Assembly (NCBI GenBank): GCA_902795275.1
Contig: CADBKQ010000006.1
Coordinates: 62,001-126,000, forward strand
Source: an uncultured Eubacteriales bacterium
Lineage (GTDB): Bacteria > Bacillota > Clostridia > Christensenellales > Aristaeellaceae
Reading direction: 5' to 3'
DNA length: 64,000 nt
Numbering within the stretch: the first letter of the stretch is position 1; the number at the start of each line of letters is the position of its first letter. Positions 28,476 to 38,459 of the stretch are shown here, in pieces. The notes under the pieces are model-generated. The model was not told the DNA's origin, did not search any database, and was given only the letters and a program-made list of their open reading frames with translations. The translations under genes were made by a program, and so were the position numbers.

Positions 28476-31400
28476 TTACTTCCCGGCTTTTCCGCGTTTC
28501 CTGGTGACGACGATGGTGGCCGTCAGGCCCGCGATGCCCGCCAGCATCATCCCGGCCCACAGAACCGGGTTTGCTTCGTCCCCGGTCTTGGGGATTCTCT
28601 TGTTGATGATGGTGCCGCCGTCGCAGCAGCGGTCGGTGACATGCTCGTACACACCCACGTTGACATACTTGGTCTGGTAGCCGGGAATCGGCTGCTCGAT
28701 CACGTAGCAGGCCGCAGGCTCGGAGAACCAGGCGTTGTAGCGCCATTCCCTGTTGCTGTCAACCTTCTTGTCAAAGCCGTGATGGTACACGGTTCCGTCC
28801 TGCCTGTACAGGGTAAAGTCGATGCTCTTTTCGCTGTCGCCCTGCCAGACCTTTTTGAAGGTGAAGCTGTCGCTGGGCACCGCCACGTCGTCAAACTTGG
28901 CGGGGTCGATGACAGGCGCGGGCGTGGAGGTCGGGGCAGGCGTATCCGTGGGCGTTTCCTCGTCCTTGTAGGCGATGGCGTAGGTGGAGAACTCGGTGGA
29001 TTCGCCGTCCAGGAAATTGCCCCGCCGGGTGGTGGGGAGGACTTTCGCCGCGTTGTTATGCACGTTCACCAGGGCGAACGTGCGCGGCGTGCCGAGCAAA
29101 TTCTCCATAATGCCGACGCTGAACTTCACAGGAATCTTCGTTTCGTGGACTTCCGCCACATCCTGGCCGTTGACGTTCAGCATCAGCGTGATGTCGAAGG
29201 GTACGATGCCGGTATAGCCCGCGTCCTTTTGCAGCTGTTCCAACGCCGCCCGATCTTCGGCGGGAATCTGGTCCACGGAAAGCGGGGCGCTGATGAACAG
29301 CACCAGCACCTGCGCGTCGGGCCGGAGGACAGCCTGCCGCACTTCTTCGGAAATGCCTTTCATCTCGCCCTTTTGAATGGCGGCGATGATGCTTTCGACC
29401 ACTTCCTGCATGTTGCTGCACTGGATGACCGGCGCGCCGGGCAGGATTTTCGCTTCGCCCTTATGCCATCCCGTGGCCTGCGCTTCAAACACTGCTTTGA
29501 CTACCACGTTGGCTTTTCCGATGTTGAACTTGTTGTCCGTGATCGTCACGCCGCCGGACACGACCTGCCATTCCTTGAACTTGTAGCCCTGGGCGGGGGT
29601 CGCGGTCAGAAGCACTTCGGTGCCTTCATAGCCGGAATTGGGGGAAGCGGAGGCGGTGCCGTTGCCGTCGTTGGTGACGGTGACAAGGTAGGCGTCCCGC
29701 AAGGCGTAGGTGTAGGTATAGGTCTTGTCGGCGGTGATTTCCGTTTCCGTGCTGGGAACAACGTCCCACACGCCCGCCTTGAAGGCGCCGCCGGGCTTGG
29801 CGCCCACGGCTGGAATATCCGCTGCCGCTAATTTCAACGTATCGCCCGCGAAGCCGGTGAGGGTCGCGGTCTTGTCAGCATTGGTGCCGTCGTCCCAGGA
29901 GCCGTTGACTACCGTAAAGGTAACGGTGCTGCTGATCTTCCCCAGGGTGGTGAGCGCGGCGGGCTGGTAAGAAAGGGTATAGTTGCCGGTCACGTCGTTC
30001 CCTTTTGCGTCCAGAATCTTCGCGGCGGAGGGGACGATCTTTCCGTTTTCCGCCGTCAGCGTGACGGCGTTCAGGGTATGGCCGGAAAGCGCCTCCGTCA
30101 GGGTGGCCCATTCCTTGCCGGTCTGGATGCTTTCGCCCTCCTTGACCGTCTGCTCCAAAGCGGTGACAGTCGCCGCCTTGGGCGTGATGCCCGCCGAAAC
30201 GGGCTTGGGTTCCGAGTCCAGGTGCGTTGCGTCGCCCTGGGCTTTGTGCCACACATAGTATTTCCCTATATCCTTTTCTGTGGGGATGGCGTCGCTCCAA
30301 TTCGTGCCCGGGGCGGTCTCCGTTCCGATGACGTACTGCATGGTGCCGTTTACGGCCGCGCCGGCGGTCACAAGCGCCTGCGCATTTCCGTTATCGACCC
30401 AGCTCTTTGCCGTCGGAAGCGTTGTGACGGTTGCAATCCCCTTTACCGTCACACTACAGCTTGCCTGCTTGCTTGAATCCGCGTTGCTCGTTACCGTAAC
30501 CGTGGTATTGCCTGCCGCTGTGCCTTTGGCATACACCTCGGTCGTGGAAATCGCGGTGTTTAAATCCAGCGCGGTACTGCACGCTTCATTGGAATAGAGC
30601 GCGACGCCCGTGCCGGTTACCGACCATTTCACCTTTTTATCCGTGGCGTTGTTTGGACTTACGGAAGCAGTCAGCTTCACCGCATCGCCGCCCACGACCA
30701 GCGCAGCGGAAGAAGGGCTGAGCGTGACCTTCTCAGCAGGAATCCAGTTCGGAACCGTGATCGCAGTCGGCGCGCTGCCGTAGTCCGTTTCATGCTCGCC
30801 GTTCACCTGTTCGGCCAGCAGCCAGACCTGCCAATTCCCCTTGTTGGTTTCATAGTTGTCCGGCAGCGTAAAAGTGACCGTGCCGTTGGCTTCGCTCACC
30901 GCGGCGGTGGCGTAATACTGTTTCACCGCGCCGGTGCTCCAGCCGCTTCCGGCGGCCCAAGAATCATTTTTGTTCGTAATCAGCAGGGACACATGGTTGG
31001 AGCCGCTGTCCTTGGTATAGGGCACGGTGATCTGGGTGGCGCTGTCTCTCGTAATCGCCGCGCCCGGCTGGATTCCGATGGTTCTGTTGGAATCAGCCAG
31101 CGTCAGCTTATACTGATTGGATTGGATGAGAGAGGAGAAGAGGACAGAGGAAAGATTTAAATTAAAAGCGGGCCGAGCGCCGTTGTTGAAATCCACGCGA
31201 CTGTTGAACACCCAGCCGTCAGGGCCTACGTATCCGGACCAGATATCGTTGCGCGTAAGGGGCGACCGCAGCCACCACCACCAGGATTGGTTGACCGACA
31301 CTTTCTGTGCCTGACGGTCTGAATCGCCAACAGCTTGTCCGCTTCCCGGGCCGACAGGAAGAAGATATGCTCCCCGTTCAGCGGGGCCGCGCTGTAATAC

Positions 31401-31909
31401 TCATTCTTATATCCGCCGCAATAAAACCCGCCGGAGGAATTATTCTGTTCGTTGACCGTGGTCGCGTTGACGGCGCGCTTTTCCGCGGCCGTCAGCCAAT
31501 TGCTGCTGTTCCAGAAGGCCGTACACCACGCCTGGGCATCGCTGCCCGCCCATTGGTTGCTGGAGCAGTCCTGCTTGAAATAGCAGTTTACGTCCAGAAT
31601 CTGTTTGGAAATCAGCAGGGCTTCCCCCATCCCGCTGACCGGCAGGTTCGCGTCGTCGTCCGGGTCCGCGCTGCCGCCGCCCGACAGCACCCGCCACTGG
31701 ATGGGGCCGTTGCCGTAATCGGTGTCATTGTACCTGCCGAACCAGACCGTGTAATTCCTGGCGGTGGACGTGGCCTTGGCGATTTCCCCCGCGCCCAGCG
31801 CGATCTCCGGCGTGCTTCCTTCCGCATACGCCGCAGCCGGCCCCGACAGCAGCCCCGCCGCCATCGACATCACCATCAGCGCCAGTACCATGATCCGCAT
31901 CTTTTTCAT
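28476..31909 (-). pseudogene. Sortase-anchored surface protein broken by a single-base frameshift
   Basis: Two frames overlap here: residues from ATG 31909 run to 31226, and a second frame continues to 28476. The break lies at about 31325-31330, inside a DUF6273-like domain. The first frame reads ...LSAREADKLLAIQ and the second resumes ...DRQAQKVSVNQSWWWWLRSPL; one missing base (T or G in TTGGCG) restores a frame of about 1144 residues. Domains in order: signal peptide (cut near AAAYAEG), DUF6273-like fold, bacterial Ig-like domain (VTLSPSSAALVVGGDAVKL), further beta repeats, an InlB/Listeria-type repeat, a Cna_B-like domain, and a cell-wall sorting signal IPKTGDE plus helix and KRGKAGK tail. 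No strong ribosome binding site is seen. It may be a pseudogene, phase-variable, or an assembly error. Confidence 0.8.
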
Positions 31910-32151
31910 TGCCTGTCTCTCGTTTCCTCTGTGCCGCCGGGCCCCTTCCCGCCCCGCAGCCCTTTGCGACATAACTTGCCATTTTCTGTATTCTACCATA
32001 AATTGTTACAATTGTGTAGAAGAAAAATGAACAAATTTGCGCTTCTTTTGCATTTTTTCTTCATTTTTTCGCCCACCGCCCGTGAACATGGCTGCCCCCC
32101 CCCTGTTGCGTGCCACTCAAACGGCAAGCAAAAATTTTTTCGTTTACCCCC

Positions 32152-32180
32152 TTTACAAGCGGCGCAATTTGTGGTAATAT
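32152..32180 (+). promoter_or_regulatory. Promoter for tRNA-Ala
   Basis: -35 TTTACA, 17-nt spacer, -10 TAATAT, ending 13 nt before the tRNA. The rest of the 31910-32190 gap is AT-rich with no other feature seen. Confidence 0.7.
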
Positions 32181-32193
32181 ATCTTTCGTTCGA

Positions 32194-32266
32194 GGGGCAT
32201 TAGCGCAGCTGGTAGCGCACAACACTGGCAGTGTTGGGGTCAGGAGTTCGAGTCTCCTATGCTCCA
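32194..32266 (+). tRNA. tRNA-Ala (anticodon GGC)
   Basis: A 73-nt cloverleaf. The acceptor stem GGGGCAT pairs with ATGCTCC and includes the G3:U70 pair that identifies alanine tRNAs. D stem GCGC/GCGC, anticodon stem CAACA/TGTTG with loop CTGGCAG (anticodon GGC at 32227-32229), T stem AGGAG/CTCCT with TTCGAGT loop. CCA is not encoded. Confidence 0.95.
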
Positions 32267-32278
32267 CTTACAAAATGA

Positions 32279-32319
32279 AACCCGAACTTTCAGCCAACCG
32301 GCAGATGGTTCGGGCTTTT
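32279..32319 (+). terminator. Terminator after tRNA-Ala
   Basis: CCCGAAC (32281-32287) pairs with GTTCGGG (32308-32314), followed by CTTTTT. Confidence 0.75.
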
Positions 32320-32383
32320 TGTATATAGCAGTCAACGTCCGATTTCCCCGCAAGAGGCCGTTTTTGCATATTTTCCCAAGCCG

Positions 32384-34393
32384 ATGATGAAACAGGAAAT
32401 GAGGCAGCAGCGTATGGAAAAGAAGTTCCCTGATCAGAAAGCAGAGAATCAGCAGCTTGTTTCCTCCGATAGAAAAACAGTCGCCGTCTTCATTTCGGCT
32501 CTGTACGAAGATATGGTGCGGCAGACGGTGAACGGGCTGCTGGACGCCGGCAGGAATCAAAACATCAAGCTCATCTTTTTTACGAGCTTTGCGGATAACC
32601 ACACCAGCAAAAACTATGACCTTTACCAGGACTACGACGTGGGCGACTTCGTGGTCTATCTGCTGCCCGACCTGAAAGAGTATGACGCGCTGATTTCCTT
32701 TGACACGTACATGACCGGCTCGTTTATCAAGCCCATCGACCAGCTGAAAAAGGCCGCGCCCTGCCCGGTGATCACCATGGGCACCGTGCGGGAAGGAACC
32801 TACAGCATCGTCAACGACCAGGATCTGTCTTTTTCCGAGCTGATCCGGCATGTGATCGTCCATCACGGATGCAGGGATATTGTGCATGTCGCGGGGCCGG
32901 TGGAGCGCTCCTTCTGCCTGGAGCGCATCCGCATCTTCCAGGACACGCTGCGCCAATGCGGCCTGCCCTGCGGGGACGACCGTATCTTCTACGGCGAGCT
33001 CCGCCCGGAATGCGGCCCGGACGTGGTGAAGGAAATCCTTTCCCGCTATGCGGAAAAAGGCGGCAGGAAGCTGCCGGAGGCCATTATCTGCGTGAACGAC
33101 TACACGGCCATCGGCGTGATCAGCGCGCTGGAGGCGCAGGGCTTCCGGGTGCCCGACGACGTGATCGTTACGGGGTATGACGATATTCTGCGCGCGCAAT
33201 ACAACGAGCCCTCCATCACCACCTCCGCCCAGCCCTTCTACCATGTGGGCCAAGCCGGGATGGAAACGCTGATTCGCGTTCTGAACGGCCAAAGCGCCCA
33301 GGCGCTGACCGCCGTTCCCGGCGTGCTCTGCCTGCGCCAGTCCTGCGGCTGCGAACCCGCCAGGGGCTATAAAAAGAATACGATTGCGGAAAAATACATC
33401 CAGACCGTGACCAACCTGGAGAGCTTCGCCCTTTCCAATACCAACCTGATCCTCAGCTGCTCCATCACCAGAACGCTGGAGGGACTCTACGACCAGATCG
33501 AAAAAAGCTGCCTCCGCGAAACCAGGTTCAAAGACGCGGTGCTGTGCCTGATCAACGGATGGGATCAGGAAAAGCTGATTCAGCATCACTATTCCCTGAA
33601 GGACGAGAGCTTCAGCGTGGTCTGCGGCATCTGGCACGGACAGCCCATCAAGCGGCAGAGCCTGCCCAAAGACCGCCTGCTGCCGGATGAAATGATGAAC
33701 GACGAAACGCCGTACTATATCTTCCCGATTCATCACATGCAGTATTTCCTGGGCTATTTCATCGTGAACCCCGAATTGAAGGGAATGGAACAGCTTCATG
33801 TCAAATCCTGGCTGGTGAGCGTCAGCACGGTGCTGATGAACTGGTTCTTCCGCAATCAGCTGACCAATACCGTGATGGAGCTGGACGCCCTCTCCCAGAC
33901 GGACATGCTGACCGGGCTGTACAACCGGCGGGGCTATTACCGCTTCTTTGAAAGCTACTACAAGGAATGCAGCGACGCCGGCACGGAACTGGCCGTGTTC
34001 CAGATCGACATGAACAAAATGAAGATCATCAACGACCGCTACGGCCATGCGGAAGGCGACTTCTGCCTGTGCGCCATCGCCCAGGCCATGAAGAAGAACG
34101 CCTTGGACGGCGAAATCTGCATCCGCACCGGCGGCGATGAGTTTGTCGTGCTGGCAAAGCACTATGATCAGGAAAAGGAAGAAAAGTTCCACCGGCTCGT
34201 GCAGGAGGGAATCGACGGCATTCTCCGCGACGCCGGGAAAAGCTACCAGGTTTCCGTCAGCATCGGCTGCTATCGGAGAATCCCCAAGTATACGGACGAC
34301 GTTTCCATGCAGAACGAAGCCGAGCTGTTCCTGAGAAAAGCGGACAAGGCCATGTACAAAGAAAAAAACAGCGCGAGGCTGAAATCCTGCTGA
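32384..34393 (+). CDS. LacI-type ligand-binding domain fused to GGDEF (putative cytosolic diguanylate cyclase)
   Basis: 669 residues without signal peptide or membrane helix. Residues about 30-325 are a periplasmic-binding-protein-like domain of the LacI/GalR regulator type (TVAVFISALYEDMVRQTVNGLL, IICVNDYTAIGVISALEAQGFRVPDDVIVTGYDD) but without the DNA-binding helix-turn-helix. A linker and GAF-like region follow (about 340-500). The GGDEF domain has DMLTGLYNRRGYYRF and RTGGDEF at about 583. The RxxD inhibitory site is not conserved (LDGE there). It would make c-di-GMP in response to a cytosolic ligand, perhaps a sugar. The start is uncertain: ATG 32384 has no strong ribosome binding site. 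Confidence 0.85.
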   Translation: MMKQEMRQQRMEKKFPDQKAENQQLVSSDRKTVAVFISALYEDMVRQTVNGLLDAGRNQNIKLIFFTSFADNHTSKNYDLYQDYDVGDFVVYLLPDLKEYDALISFDTYMTGSFIKPIDQLKKAAPCPVITMGTVREGTYSIVNDQDLSFSELIRHVIVHHGCRDIVHVAGPVERSFCLERIRIFQDTLRQCGLPCGDDRIFYGELRPECGPDVVKEILSRYAEKGGRKLPEAIICVNDYTAIGVISALEAQGFRVPDDVIVTGYDDILRAQYNEPSITTSAQPFYHVGQAGMETLIRVLNGQSAQALTAVPGVLCLRQSCGCEPARGYKKNTIAEKYIQTVTNLESFALSNTNLILSCSITRTLEGLYDQIEKSCLRETRFKDAVLCLINGWDQEKLIQHHYSLKDESFSVVCGIWHGQPIKRQSLPKDRLLPDEMMNDETPYYIFPIHHMQYFLGYFIVNPELKGMEQLHVKSWLVSVSTVLMNWFFRNQLTNTVMELDALSQTDMLTGLYNRRGYYRFFESYYKECSDAGTELAVFQIDMNKMKIINDRYGHAEGDFCLCAIAQAMKKNALDGEICIRTGGDEFVVLAKHYDQEKEEKFHRLVQEGIDGILRDAGKSYQVSVSIGCYRRIPKYTDDVSMQNEAELFLRKADKAMYKEKNSARLKSC

Positions 34394-34440
34394 CGCCCCA
34401 GACAGGCATAACGATAAGGAACGATTCAGAGAACGGGGAG

Positions 34441-34575
34441 TTTTCTGGGGGAAACCATTCTTTTTCCTCTCCAGGGCCTTCCGGCCCGGCCTCTGCTGAA
34501 AATATGCCAAAAGGCATATTTTCCGGGCGCTTCGGCCCCAAAGAAGGTTTCCCCCAGACCCCTTTCCAAGAAAGC
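34441..34575. repeat. Palindromic repeat family C, copy 3 (with extra stems in the loop)
   Basis: Outer arms CTGGGGGAAACC..TTCTTT and AAAGAA..GGTTTCCCCCAG, followed by ACCCCTTTCC, match family C. Between them lie two further hairpins: GGGCC TTCC GGCCC-type and AATATGCC aaaa GGCATATT. No coding frame. Confidence 0.75.
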
Positions 34576-34631
34576 AAAATCATTTCATCCCACATGTCTT
34601 GAACACTTGCCAGGAAATGTGTTTTTTATCG

Positions 34632-34660
34632 TCTTTCTCGGAAGGGGGCTGGGGGAACCC
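34632..34660. repeat. Palindromic repeat family C, half copy
   Basis: TTTCTCGGAAGGGGG followed by CTGGGGGAACCC resembles the left half of the family C unit at 22966. No matching right arm is present nearby; the true right arm may be the one of copy 3 in opposite orientation. Confidence 0.55.
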
Positions 34661-34691
34661 GAATCATAACTCAAAGACAACTGTTCGCCTG

Positions 34692-35339
34692 TTATTCGCC
34701 GCGCTTCCTGTAATCCGCCTCGATCTCCTGCTTCCAGTCGGCGGAGAGGGGCTGGGCGGAGCGCACGCTGCGGATGGCTTTGTGGAGCACCTGATAGTTC
34801 AGCGCGGTGCCAACGGCGTCGGCACGGTAATCCACGGCGCGGTCGGCGTCGATGCCGAAGCGGCCCGCGGTTTCCACGGCGTCGATGTTCGCGGCGAGGA
34901 ACAGGAATTCCCAGCCGTACTTTTCCTTCTGCCACTCGATCAAGCGCTTTACCTCTTCCGCGTCATACATGCGGCTGGCGTTCTCCATGCCGTCGGTGGT
35001 GATGACGAACAGGGTATGTTCGGGCACGTCCTCCTCCCGGGCGTACTTATGCACGTTGCCGATGTGGTGAATCGCGCCGCCGATGGCGTCCAGCAGCGCG
35101 GTGCAGCCGCCGACAGCATACTGTCGGTCGGTCAGAGGTTCAACCTTGCCAATCGGCACCCGGTCATGAAACACCTTGCTCTTGCTGGCGAAGATCACGG
35201 TGGACACATACGCTTCGCCCGGCTCCTTCTTCTGCTTTTCGATCATGCCGTTGAAGCCGCCGATGGTGTCCTGCTCCAGCCCCGCCATGGAGCCGCTGGC
35301 GTCCAGGATAAATACCAGTTCCGTTAAATCCTTCTTCAT
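34692..35339 (-). CDS. Stand-alone von Willebrand factor A domain protein
   Basis: 215 residues, almost entirely one vWA domain. The metal-ion-dependent adhesion site is visible: DASGSM at about 13-18, a conserved Thr in GGCTALLDAI at about 80, and an Asp in ITTDGMENAS at about 115. No signal peptide or membrane helix, so it is cytosolic. Such small vWA proteins act as protein-interaction modules, often with AAA+ ATPases, kinases or stress proteins; none is adjacent. It lies 107 nt downstream of a macro-domain gene on the same strand. GGGAGG precedes ATG 35339, and a TATAAT -10 element lies near 35394-35399. Confidence 0.85.
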   Translation of the reverse strand: MKKDLTELVFILDASGSMAGLEQDTIGGFNGMIEKQKKEPGEAYVSTVIFASKSKVFHDRVPIGKVEPLTDRQYAVGGCTALLDAIGGAIHHIGNVHKYAREEDVPEHTLFVITTDGMENASRMYDAEEVKRLIEWQKEKYGWEFLFLAANIDAVETAGRFGIDADRAVDYRADAVGTALNYQVLHKAIRSVRSAQPLSADWKQEIEADYRKRGE

Positions 35340-35446
35340 AAAAATACCTCCCGTTCGCTGTGTTTTTGCAAGTTTTTCTCAAGCTTGCGAGATGATTATA
35401 CCGCGAACCGGGAGGAAGATGGTCGCCTGAAAGGCGACAAAATTTT

Positions 35447-36544
35447 TTATGCCACGGACCCCAGCAGCGGCAGATCAAACTGGAACAGCACTTCGTTGAT
35501 TTCCAGCAGGTTGTACAGGCCGTTTTTGATAAAGTATTCCAGCACGATGTCCATTTTGCTGCTGCGGCTGAGGGCAAAGCCCGCCTTTTCCAGCATTTCC
35601 TTGGTTTCGTCCAGGCTCAGCTCCAGCGCCACCGCAAAGGCGAACACCGTGGGCTTGCCGGGGCGGTACGCCGGATTGGTTCTGATTTTGCTGAACAGCT
35701 TCCTGTCCACATTCGCCTTTTTGTAACACTGGGCGTCGGTCATGCCCTTCTCGTCAATCTTGCGCAGCAGCATCTGGGAAAAGCCCTCGTCGGTCTGGCG
35801 GAGCAAATCTTCCCAATCCGGCTGTATGCTCGTTTGCATCAGCGGCTGCGGCCTTAATGCGCTATCCGGCGCGGGCGCCGCGTCGGCCAAAGGCGCGGAG
35901 TCGAACAGATCGTGGAAGATGCTCTCCCCCAGCATCTGATCGTATTCCAGCGCTTTTTCCTCGTCCGAATGCCACAGCGCTTCCCGTTGGTACTCCCTGC
36001 GGCGGTCGTTGTGCGCGTCCACATAGTTCTGGTCGATGTACTGCTTCACATCGTGGAACAGCTTCATGCTCACCGCCAGCGCGCCCGCGCCGAACACCAC
36101 CAGGTACACCTGCATTTCATTTTCCATCAGGAATTCGGTGATCGCCTGGGTGGCGATGGGCAGGGCCAGCTCCTTGGGATAGCCGTACACGCCGGTGGAG
36201 ATCATGGGAAACGCCACGCTCTCGCAGCGCAGCTTCCGGGCAAGGTTCAGGGAATTGCGATAGCACGCGGCCAGCAGCTCGGGCTCGCCGTGATCGCCGC
36301 CGCGCCAGATGGGGCCGACGGTGTGGATCACGAATTTCGCGGGCAGGCGATAGCCCTTCGTGGCCTTGGCCTGGCCGGTTTCACAGCCGCCCAGCCCGCG
36401 GCATTCTTCCAGCAGTTCCGGTCCGGCGGCGCAATGAATCGCCCCGTCTACGCCGCCTCCGCCCAATAAGCTGCGGTTGGCGGCATTTACGATGGCGTCC
36501 ACGCGCATTTTCGTGATGTCGTTTCTGACAATTTGCAGAGGCAT
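35447..36544 (-). CDS. Macro-domain protein with C-terminal helical domain
   Basis: 365 residues. The N-terminal 165 residues are a macro domain, which binds or hydrolyses ADP-ribose adducts: [22 protein letters not shown], then [17 protein letters not shown] and [11 protein letters not shown] low-complexity linker follows (about 200-245). The C-terminal 115 residues are helical and resemble an HTH-like module repeated in other Firmicute macro proteins ([35 protein letters not shown]). The last part is an [22 protein letters not shown] motif. ADP-ribose may regulate this module or a partner. The vWA gene follows on the same strand. Confidence 0.85.
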   Translation of the reverse strand: MPLQIVRNDITKMRVDAIVNAANRSLLGGGGVDGAIHCAAGPELLEECRGLGGCETGQAKATKGYRLPAKFVIHTVGPIWRGGDHGEPELLAACYRNSLNLARKLRCESVAFPMISTGVYGYPKELALPIATQAITEFLMENEMQVYLVVFGAGALAVSMKLFHDVKQYIDQNYVDAHNDRRREYQREALWHSDEEKALEYDQMLGESIFHDLFDSAPLADAAPAPDSALRPQPLMQTSIQPDWEDLLRQTDEGFSQMLLRKIDEKGMTDAQCYKKANVDRKLFSKIRTNPAYRPGKPTVFAFAVALELSLDETKEMLEKAGFALSRSSKMDIVLEYFIKNGLYNLLEINEVLFQFDLPLLGSVA

Positions 36545-36641
36545 AGCCCGGCCTCCCGTCTTTGCTTTTCGTGCAGGTGTTCAGTGGGTGCTTTCGTATG
36601 CACTTGAAGAGACTATTCAAAAGCCTTCCCGATTCGCGCGA

Positions 36642-37808
36642 TCAATGGTGTCCGCCCGCGGCTTTGCTCTTGTCCCGGCTCTGTTTGATCTTATACAGTT
36701 CCTCGTCCGCCGCGGCGATCAAATCCTTGCTGACCATACCGCTGCGGTAGCCCGCCACGCCGATGCTGACCGTCAGCTCGTAAGGCGCTTTTTCCTTCTC
36801 CTGGCTTTCGCGCAGGTTCTGGCGGATCGCGTCAGCCAGGCGGTCGGCGTCTTCCTGCGTGCCCTCCAGCACGATGATGAACTCGTCGCCGCCGTAGCGG
36901 GCGATGAAGGGACGGCGCTTGAAGGAACGGCAGGCCTCTTTCAGGGCGTCCGCCACGCGGATCAAGGCGTGGTCGCCTTCCAGGTGGCCGTAAGTGTCGT
37001 TGATGGGCTTGAAATAGTCCACGTCGATCATCAGCACGTACAGGCGGCTTTCGTGGTTGACCAGTTTGTAATTGATAAACCCGATCAGGTTCTGGCGGTT
37101 GTTCACCTGGGTCAGCTTGTCCATGGAAATCTGCTGCCGGTTGGTGCCCACATAGATGCACAGCAGGTTGATGGAAATGCACACGCAGATGACCGGATAG
37201 CTTTCGCCCACGGACGAAAGCAGCCAGGTCAGCAGGATGCACAGGGCGAAGGACGCCGTGGTCTGCAAATGGGCTTTGCGGTTGGGGCCAAATTCCCGGA
37301 AGCAGCGGATGAACAGCCGCACGCCGAAGAACAGGGAAATGCCGGAAAAATACGCCATCAGCACGTGGTACATGTTGCCGCGTTTGTACACAAAGGATTC
37401 GTCGATATAGAACAGCTGGTGATTCCAAAAATTGATCACGATGGGAATGATGGGAATCAGGCTGGGGATGATGAACATCAGGTGCACCTTTTTGCGCACC
37501 ATGTCGCCCCGGCGGATCTCCGTTTCCGCATAGCCGCACCAGCAGATCACGCTGTTGCTGAGAAGGAGAAAAAAGAGGGTCTTGAACACAAAGGACAGTT
37601 CTTTCGTCCAGGGCGTAGCGATGATGCCGCGGTTGAAAACGGTGAAAAGCAAATTGGCCGTGAAGGTCGCGCAAAATCCGGCGAAGCACCGCACCAGCCA
37701 CTGGTCCGACGCGGAATGGGATTCGGCCCTGACGCTCCAATGCAGCAGCAGCCCCACAAGAATCACGCAAATCAGGTATATCTCAGCGTATAACATCGCT
37801 TCCATCAT
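36642..37808 (-). CDS. Membrane diguanylate cyclase with seven-helix N-terminal sensor
   Basis: 388 residues. The first 220 residues contain about six to seven membrane helices without a signal peptide, similar to 7TM sensor modules. The GGDEF domain begins at DKLTQVNNRQNLIGF. Catalytic RYGGDEF lies at about residue 300, and the DVDYFKPINDTYGH substrate motif is present. The RxxD inhibitory site is absent (KRRP at that place). The ATG has no strong ribosome binding site; the second ATG one codon later is equally possible. It probably couples an environmental cue to c-di-GMP. Confidence 0.85.
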   Translation of the reverse strand: MMEAMLYAEIYLICVILVGLLLHWSVRAESHSASDQWLVRCFAGFCATFTANLLFTVFNRGIIATPWTKELSFVFKTLFFLLLSNSVICWCGYAETEIRRGDMVRKKVHLMFIIPSLIPIIPIVINFWNHQLFYIDESFVYKRGNMYHVLMAYFSGISLFFGVRLFIRCFREFGPNRKAHLQTTASFALCILLTWLLSSVGESYPVICVCISINLLCIYVGTNRQQISMDKLTQVNNRQNLIGFINYKLVNHESRLYVLMIDVDYFKPINDTYGHLEGDHALIRVADALKEACRSFKRRPFIARYGGDEFIIVLEGTQEDADRLADAIRQNLRESQEKEKAPYELTVSIGVAGYRSGMVSKDLIAAADEELYKIKQSRDKSKAAGGHH

Positions 37809-38007
37809 GGTTGCTGAACGCTCCTTACTGTTTGCCTGGGATAGTTTCAGTCAAAGGGTGGTGCCCTCTGTTTTGTAAAAATTTACCAATTTTAATCAAC
37901 CTATAATCATACAAATTTGACTATTCTTCATCATTCTTCTTTTTCCTGCCGGGTTCAAAAAATAATTTGTTCCGGCGAGGCGTTTATGGATGCTTCAAGT
38001 ATAGAAA

Positions 38008-38131
38008 GAGGGATTAGGGATTAGGGATTAGGGATTAGGGGTAAGTAGAAAAACATGCGTTATCAATATGATAATCGATGAAAAAGCAAATCAAGCTGAC
38101 TAATCCCTATTCCCTAATCCCTATTTCCTCA
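38008..38131. repeat. Telomere-like inverted repeat family B, copy 2
   Basis: Left arm (38008-38042) has four GGGATTA units in tandem and a final GGGG. Right arm (38099-38131) has CCCTAT and CCCTAAT units. A 55-nt AT-rich spacer separates them. The right arm ends 20 nt before the stop of leftward yabQ. The remaining gap from 37809 to 38007 is AT-rich with nothing recognised. Confidence 0.85.
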
Positions 38132-38150
38132 CTTTGCCCTCGCCGCACTG

Positions 38151-38459
38151 TCACTTTTTCTTCAAGCGCCGCGCGGCGGCCCGGAGCAACCGCCGGATGC
38201 CCAGGCAGTAAGTTCCCGCGCCGAAAGCCAGCCCCAGCAGAATATACAGCCTCACCTGCCGCTCGCCGCCCGCGGCCAGGGCCAGCGCCACCGCGCCGCC
38301 CGTCAGCAGGCACCAGAGGGCGTCCAGCAGCGGCGGCCAGAAACGAGGCAGGAACCGCCGCGCCACCGCCAGCAGGTCGTACAGCACAGCCGCGCCAAAC
38401 CCCGCGTATGCCAGCAGCAGAAAGGTGCGGGCCTGCCCCGCCGTTTCAAAGAAAATCAT
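38151..38459 (-). CDS. yabQ: Spore cortex protein YabQ
   Basis: 102 residues, with a short N terminus and three to four hydrophobic helices ending in a basic tail (LRAAARRLKKK). YabQ is a mother-cell membrane protein needed for spore cortex formation. Recognition rests on its size, helix pattern (MIFFETAGQARTFLLLAYAG, AVLYDLLAVARRF) and its coupling to yabP by a 4-nt ATGA overlap. The usual downstream divIC is missing; a family B repeat and a GGDEF gene follow instead. Confidence 0.85.
   Translation of the reverse strand: MIFFETAGQARTFLLLAYAGFGAAVLYDLLAVARRFLPRFWPPLLDALWCLLTGGAVALALAAGGERQVRLYILLGLAFGAGTYCLGIRRLLRAAARRLKKK

Noticed and set aside
32194..32266. tRNA-Cys (GCA) reading of the anticodon loop
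   Set aside because: Counting from the stems puts GGC at positions 34-36, and the G3:U70 pair is that of alanine tRNA.
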